Positions 11,190-22,179 of a stretch of 64,000 bases of DNA are shown one piece after another. A program made the position numbers and the translations under genes. The notes below the pieces were generated by a model. The model was not told the origin of the DNA and made no database searches. It was given only the letters and a program-made list of their open reading frames with translations. The DNA comes from Coniferiporia sulphurascens (Eukaryota; Basidiomycota; Agaricomycetes; Hymenochaetales; Hymenochaetaceae): positions 310,001-374,000 of the forward strand of contig NBBA01000020.1 in assembly GCA_002794785.1 (NCBI GenBank), in the 5' to 3' direction. Every line of letters begins with the position of its first letter. The first letter of the stretch is position 1.

Positions 11190-13071
11190 TTAGGGAAAAT
11201 GAGCGGCCGTGTGCATATGGGGTTGAATCGTCTCGGATTCATCACCATGGCAGGAAGGTTGACTCAAAACCCCCGTTCTATTAGCACCCCTAGACCAGAA
11301 GGTGATGGCAGATAATGAGACCTGAGCCTGTCTACGTGCCACCGTTTCTCGTAAATTCAGAACAATTCGAGTTGTAATCACGGAGCGCAAGCCTCGTTGT
11401 AGTCTGTAGAAGTTATCAGACTTTTCAGACGTCGAAGCTTGTTATCGTTATCTCACTCAAGAAGAAGGGAACGATATTGTCCCTGAGAAATATGTCAGCA
11501 TTTTATCACCTAAAAGATGGAGTAAATCAAATGAGTAAAGATACCAACGCTAGACGACCTTTCTCTGAACCAGACGACAAAGTTCGCCGTTGATAAGGCT
11601 GTTCAGGTATAATCATACATCTTTAGCAAGCGTCTCGAAATGACCGGTTGTCTCAATTACCGAAAAGAAAGAGAAAGTACAGCGCTCCTGAAATGGCTAT
11701 TACTTTTCATTATCAGTTTTAACATGATACCAGTACTTACCGTCTCTGTAAAACACCGCTATGAGGTCACTTGTGTGCACATTTTCGCGCCCTTACTAGA
11801 TGTCAATTTATGTACGAAGAAAAGTAAGCCGAGCTTACAATGTGCAACGCCTTTCCAAAACGTCAGGGCCATAATTACTACGACCAGTAAGTCAATCATG
11901 ATGCGCATAGGGCAGATGATAAGAGGCTAATTTTACCACACTCGTGAATCATTAAAAGGAGAAACGTCATGTAAGCACGTCCACTGTGAGCTTGGATTAA
12001 CGTTGTACAAAACGGAAAGCCTTGTATGGGTGCATCTAAGAGATTTCTCAGTTTTTTTAGTTTCAAGCGGTACTGTTATTTTACCATAGTTAGGGTTATC
12101 CACCGTGAACACAGTCCAAATGGTCACTAAAATAGTTAAACCGACCTTCACAGGATTAAGCTGATCAACAAGTAAATCAATAGCGATGAGGAATAGACTG
12201 TATTCTCACAAGGAGCAGGGACCCCAGAAGGCAGGCTATGCGGCGTGATCTTTCCCATAACGCGATCACACGAAGCGACATGATCACTGTAAACACCGGG
12301 ATATTAAATCGTGGATTTTTAAGTCAAAGAAAAGAGACTTAAAATACCTTCGGTAACAATGATGCCACCTATGGAAGAATCTGAGAGAAATTGGCTGCTG
12401 TACCTTCCATTGTACAGACCATGACTCACATGTGTACACATCGCCCAATAGTTTACATTGCTGTTATTTACCATTAGTCTTAAAGACGCAAGCATTGTTT
12501 GATGGAGTTGCACTCACATATATATCAAAGGAAGACACGAATACATCTTCAATGATATAGCTGTTGATTAGAAAAAGCCGCAGAAGCAATAATGACGTTA
12601 ACAAACTCATGAGCGCTACTATGAGGACAGTAAACCCCATATATCTCGCCAAAAAGAAAAGAATTTTCGTGCTGCTCCAACTGGAATACCAAACGAATTC
12701 AATCTAAACGGGAAGTATTACAGTCAATGCTGACACCTATCCAAGTGGGAAAATCTAAGAAAACCTCATCGCAAATGGTTATAAGCCAATCATATGTCTA
12801 ATAAAAAAAGGTATTGAGGCAAATTCGGAAGGAAACGATTTGAAAGCCACCCACAAGTATTCCGATGCTGACGACTGAAGACAGTACATATCAATATGGA
12901 TTAAGGCATTTTAGACAAAAAAGAGATAACAAATCACCTGCGGCATACTTGGGGTCAAGTGTAAATAATTTGGTATGCCGACTCTCTAGGTCAGACCTCA
13001 ACATGGTGCAGGCTCATGCTCACCTGAACCGCTCGGACCTCGTCTCCATAGGCGAGAATTTCGACTGCCAT
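11190..13071 (-). pseudogene. DUF6533-type membrane protein gene, copy 3
   Basis: Exon 1 reads MAVEILAYGDEVRAVQ from ATG at 13071, with donor gtgagc. The central membrane exon contains LARYMGFTVLIVALMSLLTS and then INSYIIEDVFVSSFDIY with donor gtgagt. The 3' end encodes VITTRIVLNLRETVARRQAQ. Parts of the TM3-TM4 region and of the 5' exons are less well conserved than in copies 2 and 9, so its status is uncertain. The promoter TATA lies at 13153-13160. Unit 3 is broken at 13878-13882 by insertion of the chromovirus. Confidence 0.55.
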
Positions 13072-13150
13072 CTCACTGTATGCTGATGAAGGTTTTGTGT
13101 CTTTGTGGGACAAGAATAGGGAGACAGTGTACGAAGACAAAACATGGGAA

Positions 13151-13162
13151 AGCTTATATAGC
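13151..13162 (-). promoter_or_regulatory. TATA box of DUF6533 copy 3
   Basis: The minus strand reads ggctatataagct at the position conserved in all copies. Confidence 0.55.
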
Positions 13163-13504
13163 CGTCGGGTTGGACTAATCCACGACATCGGGGGGGATGG
13201 GTGACACATATTTTATTTGACACTCACTATAGGGCGGTGATCGGATAGATGTGTGGATGGGAAGCTTGTGTCTCCACCGTGAATCCCGGACACTTGAAGC
13301 TGGGGGTATCATTGACTACGAACCTGAACCCTACTTGAAGGGATCACCAGGCTCATACTAAGGAGACTGTCCTACTAGGCTGTCTTGAATGTAACACCGC
13401 CGACTTTTTCCAGACCTTTCCTCCTACTTGATGTCCTCTAGAGCAAATCAGATGCTGATGCTCGTCCTTGGATGCCCGCGAATATTGGACGCTGAGTTAC
13501 TACT

Positions 13505-13630
13505 AGTAGGGTCATGCTTCATGACCCGAAGGAATACCCGAATCCGCCCGAATGGTGGCTAGCAGAAGACGGTGGGAAATCTCTGCCGAACCCTAACAAG
13601 ATAGTGTCCGGCCTTGGAAAACGACAAGTA
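13505..13630 (+). pseudogene. Isolated cytochrome P450 exon (unit 3)
   Basis: The frame reads VMLHDPKEYPNPPEWWLAED and then GGKSLPNPNKIVSGLGKR, with a small deletion removing the middle of the P-E-R-W region. It matches the P450 PERF and heme-loop segment. The exon lies between ctag and a gt-a-rich donor region, as in unit 2. It is a relic without partner exons. Confidence 0.65.
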
Positions 13631-13882
13631 AACTAGTTACTCGATAGAAATTCTGTATCATGGCAGTCCCAGTACCAAAGTCACGGTGGACGAGACGGGT
13701 CTGAATCCGGACATGAGACAAAAACTGTATCATTGCAAGAAAAGTTAAGGAGAATACGTGAGTGCGAGAGGGCGTGTTAGAGACCCACAGGAGGCATATT
13801 ACGTTTCGTTCTGGACATCTATTTCTGATTGTGTTTCATACAGAAGGTTGAAAGTGAGTAAGGCTGTCGGAATTATGATTTG

Positions 13883-14439
13883 TGTTAAGCTCAACGGTTA
13901 TGCAGTGATCGACGTCAGGGCTTCCTGATCGTCGGAACTGATGGTACGGCAACGGGGCTTCCTAGATGTTGTAAGTCGAGGGGGATCGTCGCGGGGCTTC
14001 CTGATCGGCAATGTGGACACAGTGGGCTTCTATAGCGAGTCGGGTTACGACAAAGCGACTAATGGCCAAGTGGCACACAGTAGACTGGTGGTAGCAGATA
14101 ATGGGCTTGTATGAACAAAGAGCACAAGCTTAGGGCTTGTGCTACTGAAGTTACATGCTTATATGCTACTCTATGTGTTTGCTACTGTAGTGACTTGGTT
14201 AGGTGTGTTTACCAGACTATGGAAGGTCATGGAAACTCAAGGAATGCCTTGGTAATACAAGTACGGTGATCAGTAAGCAAAGCACGTCATGATGGTGCAA
14301 TAAGGCGTCATCATGGTGTCTTATGGCGCAAGGCGAATAAGGATGAGTAAGGAAGAGGAATGGGGGAGTTGCGCTGACTGATGATGACGAAGAGGAAGTG
14401 AGTCAGCGCATAAGGGAAAAGGAAAGGAAAATTGTAACA
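13883..14439 (-). repeat. 3' LTR of the chromovirus
   Basis: A 557-bp LTR with TGTTA/TAACA ends, near-identical in most blocks to 20844-21542. It has one copy of the terminal block that is triplicated in the other LTR. It contains a TATA motif and the agcacaagctt sequence. Confidence 0.93.
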
Positions 14440-14452
14440 TTGCCTCCCATTT
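14440..14452 (-). promoter_or_regulatory. Polypurine tract
   Basis: On the minus strand aaatgggaggcaa lies directly against the start of the 3' LTR, where the plus-strand primer of an LTR element is expected. Confidence 0.7.
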
Positions 14453-14795
14453 AGGATCGACAAGTCACCGAATTGTCAAAATAAAATAAAAATAAAAGCA
14501 AGTAAAAAAAATCCAAGTGTATCAAAATGCCGGCCAGACAGGTCTTTAAGTGTAATGCCTGGTTCACCGCAGAGTTTGTTACCACGCTCTTTGGTACCTA
14601 ATCCTGGTCTTTCACCAATATTAATGGTATGATGTCCGAAGACGGTGAAAAAGCGGAAAATAGATGCAAGAAGAATCCCTAACCCGGATTGCGAGTCATA
14701 GTAGCTAATGGGCCTTTTAAGGTCATACCCAGGAGTAGTAGTTTAGGGTCGTTGCGGACACACGCTAGTTTACTGTCGTTGCGGACTAGGATCCC
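14453..14795. other. Non-coding 3' region of the chromovirus
   Basis: This stretch lies between the third ORF and the polypurine tract. It has no ORF I can support and probably forms the untranslated 3' part of the element. Confidence 0.5.
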
Positions 14796-16110
14796 TTAGT
14801 TGGAGTGTTCGTCGTTGTTAGACCCCATATCGACGTCGTCTATGTTGATACCCGCAGTGATGTCATCCATGTAGGACTGGAGTAGTGCGTGGGCCCCTAG
14901 ATCCGAGAGACGTACCGTGCATCTTCCGTTTGATGCGCTAGGTGGAGATGGAGGTCGATTTTCGTCAGGGGTGGTCGTTTGCTCTTGTCCGTGCTGGGGA
15001 CATTCGCCCGGGGGGTGTCGAGGGGCCGCTTTCTTGCACCAGGGGCATGTGTACTGTACGCAGTACGTGGTGAGGTGTGCTGGTGACAGGCATGCGGAGC
15101 ATTGAGTGCGCGAGGATGACGGGGGTGATTCCTGGGATTGGGGTGGAGCCTGGACTGGGAGCGGTTCAGTCTGGGTGGCTGAGTTGTGTCGAGTGACCAC
15201 GGGTGAGGAGGGGACCGTTGGGACGAGGGGTGGAGCCGGTGTTGGGCGGTACAGATGCGCCTGAGGATGAAGAGGAATGAGTACCTGGTGTATACCTTCT
15301 TCCTCCAATGCCTCGTAGTCCGTGTTGCGCAGAAGTCTGAGGTCGTCGACGAGGTTACTGAGACGGGAGTCTAGCATCTCTGTGATCTCCTGTGCGTGCC
15401 ATGCCAGGCGTTGCATGTCCTCCACTGTCCGTAGGCGTTGTCGCATCCGGTTGACTTGGTGTGCTCGCGGGTGGGATGCGAGAAGCCAGCTGACGTCCGT
15501 ATCCAGGTCTGGAGCTGCCAGTACATGCTGGAGGATGGTATGCGGGAGGAGGGGTGCGGTGTGCCGGTTCGAGTCCTGTGTCGGGTACCGGCGTCGTGTT
15601 GCCAGGTGGTGGCGGTGACGGTACTCTGCGCTGGTTCCGCTGCTCCTGGAGCTGGGCTGCGATTGCGAGTTCATGGAAGATGACTGCCTGGTCGTGTAGA
15701 TTGGCGAGGTGAAGGAGTAGGTCAACCGAAGGTGGGTCGGATTGACTTAGCTGGTTTTCTAGCCCTTCGATCTCGAACTCGATTTCAGTGAGGTCCGAGG
15801 GTTGGATGAAATCCTCAGGGAAGGTGCGCCTGAGTTGTTCGATGATGTCCTGGCGGGTTGGTGCAGATCTACGGGGTTGGAACTCCTGGTGTCGGATTTC
15901 GGCTGGGGGATTCTGGATTGGGATAGTTGGAGAGAGAGGTCGACGGTTGGCGACTGTAGGGTAGCGGATGTGTGATGAGGGTTGTTGTCGGTGGTGGTTG
16001 TGATGGCTAATGGTCGAGGTGATTGTGCAGACGAAGATGAATAGGCCCATGGGTATGGCGATGGCGAGGTACCAGAGGTGTTCGTTGTTGGTTATGTAGG
16101 CAGTGGGCAT
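14796..16110 (-). pseudogene. Third ORF of the chromovirus, with N-terminal membrane segment (frameshifted)
   Basis: Two open frames overlap between 15725 and 15355. The upstream one (from 16110) starts with a short lumenal-type N-terminus and a clear membrane segment, WYLAIAIPMGLFIFVCTI. It then has a helical region around PSDLTEIEFEIEGLENQL. The downstream one (to 14796) carries a helical part (VEDMQRLAWHAQEITEMLDS) and a cysteine-rich part with C-x2-C and C-x2-C pairs (CSAC, CPWC). Coding character moves from the first frame to the second near 15570, which suggests one ~430-residue protein broken by a frameshift. It sits after the integrase, where envelope-like genes lie in some Ty3 elements, but I see no envelope homology. 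Confidence 0.6.
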
Positions 16111-16143
16111 GTGAGTGAAGTAGATAGTGGGGATAAAGAATGT

Positions 16144-19100
16144 TTAGATGATTTTTTTGAGGTTTTTATACGTTTCTAGGGTGTCTGAAGCATGTGAGAG
16201 ATCTTTTTCGGCTAGCCATTGGTTTTCGGAAGACGGGTATCCGCTCCACTTGACTAGGAAACGCCGTCGGTTCCCAGTGCCTTTGTGTGAGACTATTGCC
16301 TCAATTTCGTATTCTTGCTGATCTTCTATCAGGTCAGGCGGTGGTTGACTGAATGGAGGTCCGTGTGCGTCGGTCTCTGAGTATGCCGAAAGAAGCGAGG
16401 TGTGGAAAACGGGGTGAATATGCCATGCCTCGGGTAATTTGAGGCAGTAGTTCAGGGGTGATAGTACCTGAACCATGGGAAATGGTCCCTCCCGTTTAGG
16501 TGATAGTTTGCGGGATCGATTGGGAAAATGCAGATTGGTGGCTTCTAACCAAACCTTATCTCCGAGTTTGAATGGTTTGAAGCCTCGTGCTCCGAAACGT
16601 GCCATATGGGCGCAGGCTAGATCATGGGCGGCGAGCGCTTCTTTTCTGATTGATGAAAGAAGGTGCAGGCGCTGTGATAGAGACGGGAGGTTTGTGTCTT
16701 CTATTACCACGGGAATGGGTATCGGGTTATACCCTAATATGACGGTGAACAGTGAAGTCTTGGTAACTGAATGGGTCTGGATATTGTGTGAGAATTCCAG
16801 GTCGGTGAGTGAATCAGCCCAGGAATGAGGCGATGTGCCACAATAAATGCGCAGATAGGCTTCTACTTCCTGGTTGGCTCTTTCAGTCTGTCCATTGGTT
16901 TGAGGGTGGTAAGCCGTTGACAGTTTAGACTTAATGCCTAGGCATTTGCATAGTGTCTGGAAGACTTGTGATGCGAATTGCAGTCCTCTATCCGATATGA
17001 TCCGTTTGGGCAGTCCGAAGCGCTTGTAGACGTTATCATGGTAGTATTTTGCCGTTCCGAGTGCGTCAATTGTTTTGTGACAGGGAATAAGGACGATTCC
17101 CTTGGAAGAGTCGTGGTCTACAACTACCATGATTGAGTCATAGCCATTTGATGCGGGTAGGTCTGTAATGAAATCCATTGACACCGACTGGAATGGTAAC
17201 ATGGACGCGTCTGCGGGTATCGGAAACATGGGGGGCTTGGTTGGGTGCATGTTGATTTTCATCTGTTGACACGCTGTGCATCCTTTGACGTAGTTCCCTA
17301 CAAAGATGGTTAAACCTGGCCACCAATAGTGTTGTCTCACTAATTGGGAGGTTTTGAATACCCCAGGGTGGCCGAATGACGGGAGATCGTGGAACATCTG
17401 TAGAATTTCCTGTTTGATTTCTGCATTGTCTGGTATGTAGACCTGTTTCTGGTATCGGAGAAGGCCTGAATCAGTAGTCCAGTCTTCAAGCGAGAATCGG
17501 AATGGGGACGGGATCTTTAGTGTTTGTGCGTCCTGGATTGTTTTCGCAAATGAATCCCCTTCTTGGGCATCTCGAATGCGGTTTTGGAGGTCCCTATTAA
17601 TGGTTCCGATAAACAGTGTCTCAGGTAGCATAATGCGTTCTTTGAGTGGTTCTTCACCATGATCAGGGCGTCTAGATAGTGCGTCGGCTCCGGGAATGGA
17701 CTTTCCTGGTCGGTGTGTGATTACGCAGTTGAATTGGGACAAGAATAGATTCCATCGTGATTGTCTCGGGGTTAAGCAACGTTCCGATCTAAAGTATGAT
17801 AGGTTTTTGTGATCGCACCAGATCGTAGTTGTATGCGGGTTGCCGAGAAGATAGTGGCGCCATGCTTCAAGACCTCATATTATCCCTAAGAGTTCTCTGT
17901 TGTAGACTTCGTAATGCTGTTGGGCTGGTCCGAATGTTTCTGAGATATATCCGCAAGGCTGTAGGTCGCCATTGGAGTTTGCCTGGTAGAGTACCGCTCC
18001 TGAAGCTACTTTAGATGCGTCCGTTTCGAGGATAAACGGTTTGGTGGGATCTGGTATGAGTAGCGCTGGTTTGTCCAAGAAGAGCGTTTTGAGTTTTGTA
18101 AACGCCAGATCTCGTTCTGGTGTCCATTTCCACTGTTCGCTAGTTCATGTGAGCTCATTAAGGGGGTATACGATATCCGAGAAGCTGGGGATGAACCGTC
18201 TGTAGTAGTTACAGAATCCCATAAAGCTTCGAAGTTGTTTGACGGTATGTGGGGTAGGCCAATCGGCAATTCCTGCCAATTTGACAGGATCCATGTGAAT
18301 GTTATCCGGGGTGATGATCATTCCCAGAAATTCGATGCGTTGTACTCCAAATAGACATTTCTCTGGTTTGCAATAAAGATCATTGGCTGTGCATATGTCC
18401 AGTACCCGGCAAGTACGCTGGTAAAGTTCTTCCATGGAGTTGGCTGGAATAAGTACGTCGTCCATGTAGATCAGGGTTCCATCTTCCAGAATTACAAAGC
18501 GGAAAGTGTCATCCATGAATGCTTGGAATGTGGCCAGCGAATTGCATAGTCCAAAAAACATAACTGTTGGTTCGAATAGTCCTCGTGGGGTTTTAAATGC
18601 GGCTTTCCATTGATCTCCGTTTTTAATCCAAATATTATTGTATCCTGATCTAAGGTCCAATTTCGTAAAATATTTGGCTCCTTTGAGTTTGTCCATGAGG
18701 TCTGTGATCAATGGGAGTGGGTATGCGTTTTTAATGGTTCCTTCATTAAGTGCGCGATAGTCTTGGCATCCTCGAAGGCTCGTATCTTTCTTCCCGACAA
18801 AGAAGAAAGGAGATGCCATGGGTGATTTGGATGGACGTATGTATCCTTTTCGCAGGTTTTCGTCTAGGAATTTGTCAAGTGCTTCCAGTTCTTTGGGTGC
18901 CAGTGGGTAGACTTTACAGTCGCGTGGTATGAAATCCGGTTTGAGGTTGATAGCGTGATCATATGATCTCGAAATTGGAAATCGTTCCGCAGATTTCTTG
19001 CGAAAGATGTCAAGGTACCTATGATATTCAGGGGGAATCATCTGTTCCACAGGTTTCGTTTCTTTGACCTGTTCCTGAGCTAGCGAAGTAGCCGTGGTGA

Positions 19101-19491
19101 CTTTTGCGATAGCGAGAGTGCCTTTCTGCCAATTAATAACTGGGTTGTGATTTTTTAACCAGGGTAGGCCAAGGATTATGTCTTCCTTGCCTAGTGACGT
19201 TACAAGTAGCTTTAAGGGAAGTGATTTTCCTTCCATGCGAACCAGTCTCCAGGTGTATTTGGTGATGGTTCCATGCTCATTAGTGGATCCGTCCGCATTA
19301 AGAACTGTAATGGGGCGACCAAGTGTTCGCGTGGGTATGCGATGCTTGATGACGAATTTGGCATCAATAAACTGGCCTTCGGTGCCAGAATCGATGAGTG
19401 CATTGGTGGGGACGGTTTTGTCAAAAACAATCATAGAAATTGGGATCTTCATTGCGGGGAGAGAAGGATCGGAATTTACAATTGGAGACAT
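16144..19491 (-). pseudogene. pol of the chromovirus: protease, RT, RNase H, integrase, chromodomain
   Basis: From 19491 the frame shows an aspartic protease (ALIDSGTEGQFID) and a reverse transcriptase with TKLDLRSGYNNIWI and the catalytic IYMDDVLI. RNase H follows with ILETDASKVASGAVLYQ. After RNase H comes the integrase with an HHCC zinc domain (HDLPSFGH and CTAC), a first catalytic Asp in MDFITDLP, a second in SDRGLQF and Glu in ERANQEVEAYL. The C-terminus is a chromodomain (FLVKWSGYPSSENQWL). Two in-frame TGA codons at 18145-18147 and 17875-17877 interrupt it, both where CGA (Arg) would fit the family. It is in a different frame from gag. Confidence 0.93.
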
Positions 19492-19529
19492 AGTAACAGG
19501 AAGACTTAGCGTCCGTCTAAGCTTCCCCT

Positions 19530-20783
19530 TTAAAAACCCTGTTTGTCTAGGATGTCGAAGATTTCGTCTTTCTTCGTCTCGTCAAACTGGTTGAGCAGGT
19601 TACGGATGCTAGCCGCGATGTCCTCGGGGGCTTGGTTCGTCAAGGCTGGTTCTGGTGTTTCGACGATTGGGAACGCGTTGTCGATAGTGCGGACCGTGCA
19701 CTGTTGGCTGGGTGCCTGTTGATACTTGGTGCAATCGTGCACGTTGTGGCCTTTCTCTCTACATGCCAGACAACGTCCTTCGCGCATGCACTTTGCTCGT
19801 TCTTCCTCCGATAAGCGTGGTGGGCGACCTGTGGTAGTCCCCTGAGATATGCGCTGGTTTGGTTGATAAGGCCAGCGTTGTTGATTGTTTCCGAGATTAC
19901 GGAAACAATTTTCTTGTTTAATGGGAGGTTGTCCCGGGCCGCAGAGGGCCTTGAGTCGTTGGTAGACAGTGTCCTGTTTGGAGGCTTCTTGGTACCATTC
20001 CTCGATGGTGGTAGGCGCTTTAGAGCTGGCCAAGACTCGTGATAGAAGGCCATGTTTTAGGCCTTTCTCGTAGATGGGGATGAGGTTGTTGTCTCCCAAC
20101 ATCCCTGCTCGTGTGACGAGAGATTGGAAACGACTATTGTAGTCATCCGCGGATCCCGTTTGTTGGAGAGCCATGATCTCCTGTGATGCCTCAGCAACAT
20201 CATCTGTGGTGATGAACGTGTTGCGAAAGTCGCATTTGAAATCTCCCCAGTTGCCATACCCAACAATGGTGGTTAGTGTCTTGCCATTGGGGTCTTTGGC
20301 GAAGGCGGATGCGAGTGTTTCTCAGTTGATAGCCCAGTCCCCTGCAGTCCCTGTCTGCATGTAGGAGAGAACAAAGTTGATTTTTAACTCATCGGTGGTG
20401 TAGATGTGTTGGTTTATGTGGAGGTACGCTTCGCAACTGGATAGGAAGCGACGAGTGTACTTTCGGTCCCCATCGAAAGTGTTGGGACAAGCAAGGTTGA
20501 TCTCCTTTGGTGCTGGTGTTGATGACATTGGTGGTGGTGTCTGGGTTTTTGGGAAGATTGTGCGGTAGTTGGGTACGTTCTGGAGGAATGTACTACTGGC
20601 ATCTTCAGTGTCGTTGGCTTTGAACCACTGGAAATCTCCGTTGGTGTTTTCTAACCACGAGTAGTAGTCATAGTCGTTCGAGTTGGGTTGCTTTTTCTTA
20701 AAGCACTTGAGGTCGTGGTCCCAGGTTCCTCCGATGAGGGGATAGACTGGCTGTGGGATGGCTAGTTTCGACAGGTTGGGCAA
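19530..20783 (-). pseudogene. gag of the chromovirus, one in-frame TGA
   Basis: The frame runs from 20783 and is stopped by TGA at 20322-20324. It continues in the same frame to 19530. The conserved gag core (FDGDRKYTRRFLSSCEAYLH, later DDYNSRFQSLVTRAG) is followed by a CCHC zinc knuckle, CLACREKGHNVHDC (C-x2-C-x4-H-x4-C), near the C-terminus. The product would form the nucleocapsid particle and bind the element RNA. Confidence 0.9.
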
Positions 20784-20830
20784 AGGGTTGGTGCTTGGAC
20801 GTTGGATACGTCAGCAAAAAAAATTTGGGA

Positions 20831-20841
20831 AAGCTTGTGCT
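20831..20841 (-). promoter_or_regulatory. Primer binding site, self-complementary to the predicted RNA 5' end
   Basis: Two nucleotides inside the 5' LTR edge the minus strand reads agcacaagctt. Its exact complement, aagcttgtgct, lies in the 5' LTR at 21084-21094, about 32 nt downstream of a TATA box. This is the arrangement known from Tf1, where the first 11 nt of the mRNA fold back on the PBS to prime reverse transcription. Confidence 0.75.
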
Positions 20842-21120
20842 AGTGTTAAGCTCAACGGTTACACAGTGATTGACGTTGGGGCTTCCTGATCATCGGAACT
20901 GATGGTACGGCAACGGGGCTTCCTAGATGTCATAAGTCGAGGGAGGATCGTCGATGGGGCTTCCTGATCGGCGATGTGGACGCGGTGGGCTTCTATAGCG
21001 AGTCGGGTTACGACAAAGCGACTAATGGCCAAGTGGCACACAGTAGACTGGTGGTAGCAGATAATGGGCTTGTATGAACAAAGAGCACAAGCTTAGGGCT
21101 TGTGCTACTGAAGTTACATG

Positions 21121-21126
21121 CTTATA
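21121..21126 (-). promoter_or_regulatory. TATA box in the 5' LTR
   Basis: The minus strand reads gcatataagcatg. The distance to the predicted transcript start aagcttgtgct at 21094 is about 32 nt, typical for RNA polymerase II. The same motif is kept in the 3' LTR and in the solo LTR. Confidence 0.65.
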
Positions 21127-21333
21127 TGCTATTCTATGTGTTTGCTACTGTGGCGACTTGGTTAGGTATGTTTACCAGACTATGGTAGGTCATGGAACTC
21201 AAGGGGACGCCTTGGTAATACAAGTTCGGTGATCAGTAAGCAAAGCATGTCATGATGGTGCGATAAGGCGTCATCATGGCGTCTTATGGTGCAAGGCGAA
21301 TAAGGATGAGTAAGGAAGAGGAATGGGGGAGTT

Positions 21334-21542
21334 GCGCTGACTGATGATGACGAAGAGGAAGTGAGTCAGTGCATAAGGGAAAAGGAAAGGAAAATTGTAA
21401 CATGCGCTGACTGATGATGACGAAGAGGAAGTGAGTCAGCGCATAAGGGAAAAGGAAAGGAAAATTGTAACATGCGCTGACTGATGATGACGAAGAGGAA
21501 GTGAGTCAGCGCATTAAGGGAAAGTAAAGGAAAATTGTAACA
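21334..21542. repeat. Three tandem 70-bp copies of the LTR terminus
   Basis: Copies start at 21334, 21404 and 21474, each beginning gcgctgactgatgatgacga and ending in ...attgtaaca(t). The repeat unit therefore contains the LTR end sequence itself. Confidence 0.9.
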
Positions 21543-21547
21543 ATTTG

Positions 21548-22179
21548 GTAATCTCGACCATGCGACTGCATTTGGTATTTGCGTCTCACGCTCTGTGAAG
21601 TTTTACTCCATGTATGCTCTGGGTCGGGATTCGGGAATGGCCACGAATAAATCGTTTATCGACGAGGACCGACCCATGCTGCAACGGCATGCCTCAAGAT
21701 TTCTTACACCCCCAAAGCTTTACTCCCTCCTGTTGTGTGTGGTGTCAAGAACTGACACAAACTGAGTTGAGGGTGGTGGTAACTTTTCATATTGAAAGAC
21801 AAAGTAATAATCCCATGCTCGGAGTTTTTGAAAAGGGGGATTTGTGTACTACTAGCGCCAATCTTTCTTTTGTAAATGGCGGGCTGTGTGAGCTCCTTCA
21901 CATGTGAGCAAGACTTGGAATGACTGATTAATAACAAAGTACGATATTACTAAAGGACCAAATTGTGCTACGTAATTAGCGGATGTAATCGCATGGACGA
22001 ATAAGTACAGGCCCTTGAATACCTTTGGCTTAAGTAGAAGGACAAAGGGAGGATTTAGGAGGGATCCCTTTAATACAGTTGTCAGCAGCGAATTATTTCG
22101 ATGTGCTTAAGCAGTTACCCGTTGAGTCGGTAGTAGGACTGGCAAACGTCCAAGGACGGCGATTAGCTATGTACGGATG
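21548..22179. other. Spacer right of the chromovirus
   Basis: No gene is visible. A block near 22180-22200 (tggctcgtctcaatattact) resembles one near 40910-40925, so part of it is repetitive. Confidence 0.35.

Larger units (their letters stand above)
13883..21542 (-). mobile_element. Complete Ty3/gypsy chromovirus (Tf1-like), decayed
   Basis: The element is bounded by two LTRs that begin TGTTA and end TAACA, and is flanked by the 5-bp target duplication ATTTG (13878-13882 and 21543-21547). Internal order on the minus strand is PBS, gag, pol (protease, RT, RNase H, integrase, chromodomain), a third ORF and a purine-rich tract. The chromodomain after the integrase places it among chromoviruses. 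gag has one in-frame TGA, pol has two, and the third ORF has a probable frameshift, so this copy is not autonomous. A solo LTR of the same family sits at 35359-35920. Confidence 0.95.
20844..21542 (-). repeat. 5' LTR of the chromovirus, enlarged by a triplicated end
   Basis: A 699-bp LTR, longer than the 557-bp partner because the block containing the outer terminus is present three times (21334-21542). Confidence 0.93.

Noticed and set aside
13218..13236. T7-promoter-like ctcactataggg, also at 44210-44222
   Set aside because: Only about 12 nt match, and the place belongs to the shared unit spacer, which varies between copies. It is not vector sequence.
14796..16110. Third chromovirus ORF as an envelope gene
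   Set aside because: Only one membrane segment near the N-terminus and a Cys-rich C-terminus are seen, with no signal for an envelope fold. Position alone is not enough.
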